Shown one piece after another: positions 13,923 through 16,076 of a DNA stretch of 16,076 nucleotides; the first letter of the stretch is position 1, and each line of letters begins with the position of its first letter. Made by a program: the position numbers and the translations under genes. The notes beneath the pieces were generated by a model. It was not told the DNA's origin. It worked only from the letters and a program-made list of their open reading frames with translations, and made no database searches. The DNA comes from Ignavibacteria bacterium UBA961 (lineage in GTDB: Bacteria; Bacteroidota; Ignavibacteria; Kapaibacteriales; UBA961), in assembly GCA_002293005.1 (NCBI GenBank), contig DBCJ01000004.1:1-16076 (forward strand), written 5' to 3'.

Positions 13923-14300
13923 TCATGCATCAAAGAGTCCATCATCTCTGTACAGCATCAAAATGGCATGTTGAGGCACAATAACATATTGCTGATCATT
14001 GAATTGAATTGCGATTGCCTGTTTTCTCAAATACACCGCCAAATCACCATTTTTTGCTTGAAGTGGAATATACTTCACTTCCTCATCAGCATATTTCCAA
14101 GATTCTTGTTCTTGATTGGAGGCCAGGGGAAATCCCGGACCCACCTTGATGATATAACCGCTGGCTGCCACTTCCTGTTCTTCAATACCCGGAGGCAAAA
14201 ACAATCCTGACCGAGTTTGTTCATCCTCGGGTCTTGGTTTGATCAATACACGATCACCCACTACATGTATGCGATCAAATTCATGAATATCGAGTATCAT
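13923..14300 (-). CDS. GroES-like (Cpn10 fold) protein, stand-alone
   Basis: The 125-residue protein matches the co-chaperonin fold: RIHVVGDRVLIKPRPEDEQT (10-29) and SGLFLPPG (31-38) parallel the PLHDRVVVKP and SGIVIP stretches of GroES, and KNGDLAVYLRKQ and QYVIVPQHAILML (about 104-116) parallel the C-terminal part of GroES. It differs from the roughly 95-residue GroES by a short N-terminal extension, an insert of about 20 residues (58-80) in the middle and a C-terminal acidic tail. The mobile-loop region (24-31) is polar and charged, so binding to GroEL is uncertain. groEL is not adjacent. It starts 1 nt after the SDR stop, so it is part of the thioesterase-SDR unit. I am confident in the fold and not in the function. 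Confidence 0.8.
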   Translation of the reverse strand: MILDIHEFDRIHVVGDRVLIKPRPEDEQTRSGLFLPPGIEEQEVAASGYIIKVGPGFPLASNQEQESWKYADEEVKYIPLQAKNGDLAVYLRKQAIAIQFNDQQYVIVPQHAILMLYRDDGLFDA

Positions 14301-14301
14301 G

Positions 14302-14979
14302 TCAAAAATTGATGTTTAATGTGGTATAAGTCTTGATTTCTTCGGATTCGAATATCATCATGTCTTCATTGTCGGACATTGAACGGTATAACAAGCATTT
14401 TGCCACAGTATCCGCTTTAATTGGCCGATATCGCTTTAGTGGTCCTACCAATACAAAAAGAAAAATCGCACTGAAAGTCATCCCGATTTTCTCTCCTAGT
14501 CTGAACTCTCTACGCTTTCCAAGCAATAATGATGGTCTGAGAATGCTGATTCTTTTGAATCTTTTGAGTTGAATCGCCATTTCGGCTCTTCCCTTGCATT
14601 GCAGATAGAAAGCTTTGGATTCAATTGAGGAATCGATCGAACTGACATAATGGAAACCATCATAATCAAGCTCTGAACAGCATTGAGCGAGTAGTTCTAT
14701 GATGCCGACATCGGTTTTCTCAAAGGCTTTCTTGCTTCCTGCTTTCTTGATTGTTGTTCCGATGCAACATATCATTTCATTTCCACCGCGCAGAGCTTCC
14801 CGCAAGGCGTCTTCGTCGAAGAAGTCGGAAATGATTCTTACTTCCACTCCTTTTGGTAATTCAAAATCAGGTTTTTTTCTTGCCACTATGATGAGTTTTG
14901 AATTTCTTGGCATTGAGAAGAGATTGATGAATGCCTCACCGATGAGTCCTGTAGCACCTGTCAGAATGATTGTTTTCAT
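14302..14979 (-). CDS. TIP30/HTATIP2-like NAD(P)-binding protein (atypical SDR)
   Basis: A 225-residue Rossmann-fold protein. The N terminus IILTGATGLIGEAF (4-17) is the dinucleotide-binding loop; CCIGTT (71-76), YVSS (111-114) and the YxxxK pair Y125-K129 in YLQCKGRAE follow, then ISILRPSLLLGKR (144-156). The YLQxKG and RPxxLL pattern is that of the HTATIP2/TIP30 group of atypical SDRs; its substrate is not known. A hydrophobic stretch (169-179, FSAIFLFVLVG) may be a membrane-associated patch. Start and upstream thioesterase stop overlap as ATGA (14976-14979), which points to coupled expression. Confidence 0.85.
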   Translation of the reverse strand: MKTIILTGATGLIGEAFINLFSMPRNSKLIIVARKKPDFELPKGVEVRIISDFFDEDALREALRGGNEMICCIGTTIKKAGSKKAFEKTDVGIIELLAQCCSELDYDGFHYVSSIDSSIESKAFYLQCKGRAEMAIQLKRFKRISILRPSLLLGKRREFRLGEKIGMTFSAIFLFVLVGPLKRYRPIKADTVAKCLLYRSMSDNEDMMIFESEEIKTYTTLNINF

Positions 14980-15425
14980 GATTTCCCCATTTGCATTTTT
15001 TCCAAAGCCGAGCGTAATGCATCGGGTATTTTCACTGCTTTTTTATTGATTCTATCTACGGAAACGATGGTGCATGAACCATCGCCCAAAATCATTGAGT
15101 CTCTTTCAACGGCAAATCGAAGTTTGATTGAAGCACCTCCAATGGTATCCGCCCAGCAATAAATTGCGAGCAAATCATCGATATATGCCGGAGAATGAAA
15201 ATCACATGAGAAATTCACGCGAAGCATCCAGACTCCCAAATCCTCGAATTGAGTATTTGTATAGGGAAATCCAAGTGTTCGAAAGAATTCTGTTTCACCG
15301 ATTTCAAAGAGTCGCACATATTGTCCGAAATACATTATTCCCGCAGCATCGAGATCGCTCCAACGAATTCTTTCCTCGGCTTTGACGGCATATGGGGGAA
15401 TTTGCAGTGTTTCTTTCTTGTTCAT
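14976..15425 (-). CDS. Acyl-CoA thioesterase, 4-hydroxybenzoyl-CoA thioesterase (hotdog) family
   Basis: A 149-residue single hotdog domain of the YbgC/FadM-like group, which hydrolyses acyl-CoA thioesters in the cytosol. The signature ERIRWSDLDAAGIMYFGQYV (18-37) includes the catalytic-type D26 just before the AAGI turn and the start of the long helix; VNFSCDFHSPAYIDDLL and IKLRFAVERD form the following strands. The actual acyl substrate cannot be read from the sequence. First gene of the unit thioesterase-SDR-GroES-like, divergent from the partial gene at 15532. No Shine-Dalgarno sequence is seen before the ATG at 15425. Confidence 0.9.
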   Translation of the reverse strand: MNKKETLQIPPYAVKAEERIRWSDLDAAGIMYFGQYVRLFEIGETEFFRTLGFPYTNTQFEDLGVWMLRVNFSCDFHSPAYIDDLLAIYCWADTIGGASIKLRFAVERDSMILGDGSCTIVSVDRINKKAVKIPDALRSALEKMQMGKS

Positions 15426-15440
15426 GGGGATTACTCAATA

Positions 15441-15470
15441 GGAATTATGCGGAATTTATGGAATTCCCGC
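15441..15470. repeat. Phased GGAATT repeats and hairpin in the divergent intergenic region
   Basis: Three GGAATT copies start at 15441, 15451 and 15460, about one helical turn apart. The last two also form an inverted repeat, GCGGAATT (15449-15456) with AATTCCCGC (15462-15470), with a one-base bulge. It lies in the 106-bp region between the thioesterase start and the divergent gene at 15532, where a regulator could bind. Confidence 0.4.
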
Positions 15471-15531
15471 CTTTTGTGCATTTGCAATTCCATATTTTGC
15501 AACTGATACACTTTATCACATCAAGAATACA

Positions 15532-16076
15532 ATGCAAGATCAATCCTCTCAACAAATGGAACCCCAAGATCATGGACAGCATATACCCAAACCCACATGG
15601 GGTTGGAAAGCGATTTATATGTTTTTGATCATTTTGGGAATATCAAGCGGAATCATAGGACTGGTTTATAGACAGTTGCCAAAGAAGAGCGAAGTTCTTG
15701 CAAAAAGGAAGATTCCGAAGATTCGCAGTGTATATGCACTCATTCTGTCACCAATTCCGGTTACGATGGCAGACTCCATTTCAAGGGCCATCAAACAAGA
15801 TATTGGCAAAGATTCAATACGAGTGAAAATGGTTGTCGGCGGAACAGCCGTGTATAAGCATTGCACCTCAGCTGATGAATTTAGAAGATTGATAGATACT
15901 GCGGCTGTTCGCGCAAGACCTGCAGATATTGAAATCCAGAATCTTTTGCACTCCAAGGTTGTGGACATCATCACATCTGATACTTTACCCGCTCGATTAT
16001 ATATCATTGGGTCCGCTCCGAATATGCCTGCGGAAGCTCTTCGCATGAGAATGAAATCCACAATTGAATATCTGGA
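15532..16076 (+). CDS. Single-pass membrane-anchored protein of unknown function, 5' part
   Basis: From the ATG at 15532 the frame is open to the window edge (181 complete codons), so the 3' end is missing. The first 23 residues are polar and rich in Gln, His and Pro (MQDQSSQQMEPQDHGQH), followed by one hydrophobic helix (about 25-46, WKAIYMFLIILGISSGIIGL), a basic stretch (RQLPKKSEVLAKRKIPK) and a globular region with alternating strands and helices (IRSVYALILSPIPVTM, VKMVVGGTAVY, PARLYIIGSAP). This fits a signal-anchor protein with its bulk outside the cytoplasm. I do not recognise the family; the alternating pattern could be a Rossmann- or VWA-like fold, but no metal-site motif is visible. 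An ATG at residue 9 is an alternative start. No Shine-Dalgarno sequence is evident. Confidence 0.8.
   Translation, partial: MQDQSSQQMEPQDHGQHIPKPTWGWKAIYMFLIILGISSGIIGLVYRQLPKKSEVLAKRKIPKIRSVYALILSPIPVTMADSISRAIKQDIGKDSIRVKMVVGGTAVYKHCTSADEFRRLIDTAAVRARPADIEIQNLLHSKVVDIITSDTLPARLYIIGSAPNMPAEALRMRMKSTIEYL

Noticed and set aside
15472..15500. TTTTG and TATTTTG as a promoter for the gene at 15532
   Set aside because: The -7 element lacks one T and the spacer is only about 16 nt, so the match to the consensus is poor.
15666..16061. 131-residue open frame on the - strand at the right edge
   Set aside because: It is antisense to the + strand frame from 15532, which is open to the edge and has a start, a membrane helix and sensible composition; the - frame has no recognisable features.
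1..16076. Mobile elements, CRISPR arrays, defence islands, tRNA or rRNA genes
   Set aside because: No transposase, integrase, long direct or inverted repeats, spacer-like arrays or tRNA-like cloverleafs were found; gene content is housekeeping.

Overview
The window (16,076 bp, roughly 40% GC by eye) is a dense, ordinary-looking chromosomal segment of a bacterium, most likely from the Bacteroidota/Chlorobiota (FCB) side of the tree. Pointers are an exact TTTG-N19-TAnnTTTG promoter of the Bacteroidota type before a ribosomal-protein operon, weak or absent Shine-Dalgarno sequences at many starts (with a few clear ones, e.g. rpmA), a long QueA, one long bifunctional Rel enzyme, and a B12-dependent ribonucleotide reductase. 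The phylum is inferred; no rRNA is present. I see no insertion sequence, CRISPR array, tRNA, prophage or integration site. No gene-free stretch reaches 300 bases.

Layout. On the + strand, 1-1071 is the 3' part of nrdJ, followed by a strong terminator and queA (1133-2359). queA converges, with no spacer, on fbp (2360-3379, - strand). A 148-bp divergent region separates fbp from ruvB (3528-4559, +). ruvB overlaps by 19 bp the end of a convergent TPR-adenylate cyclase gene (4541-6376, -). Nearly everything from there to 15425 is on the - strand: a lipoprotein glutathione peroxidase, an unrecognised four-helix membrane protein, and a ribosomal block (57-aa small protein, rpmE, rpsR). Continuing in the direction of higher coordinates come dut, rpmA, rplU, coaX, the 3-hydroxyanthranilate dioxygenase gene, rel, a GroES-like gene, a TIP30-like SDR gene and an acyl-CoA thioesterase gene. 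At 15532 a divergent + strand gene for a single-pass membrane-anchored protein runs off the end.

Transcription units (- strand, in transcription order). (a) Thioesterase, SDR and GroES-like genes are linked by a 4-nt ATGA overlap and a 1-nt gap; rel, the dioxygenase gene and coaX follow with short gaps and another ATGA overlap, and no intrinsic terminator is seen between them. (b) rplU-rpmA has its own candidate promoter and terminator. (c) dut begins 15 nt after that terminator's T-tract. (d) The 57-aa gene, rpmE and rpsR have an excellent promoter and a terminator. (e) The membrane protein, gpx and cyclase genes look monocistronic; the first two have their own hairpin terminators.

Functional content is housekeeping: dNTP supply and dUTP removal (nrdJ, dut), queuosine tRNA modification (queA), gluconeogenesis (fbp), recombination (ruvB), translation (L21, L27, L31, S18), CoA and NAD precursors (coaX, HAAO) and second-messenger signalling (Rel for (p)ppGpp, a class III cyclase for cAMP). 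The least explained items are the 57-aa protein before rpmE, the stand-alone GroES-like protein, the four-helix membrane protein, the partial gene at the right edge, and terminator hairpins sitting almost on the start codons of queA and dut. I did not find a convincing new multi-gene defence or mobile system.
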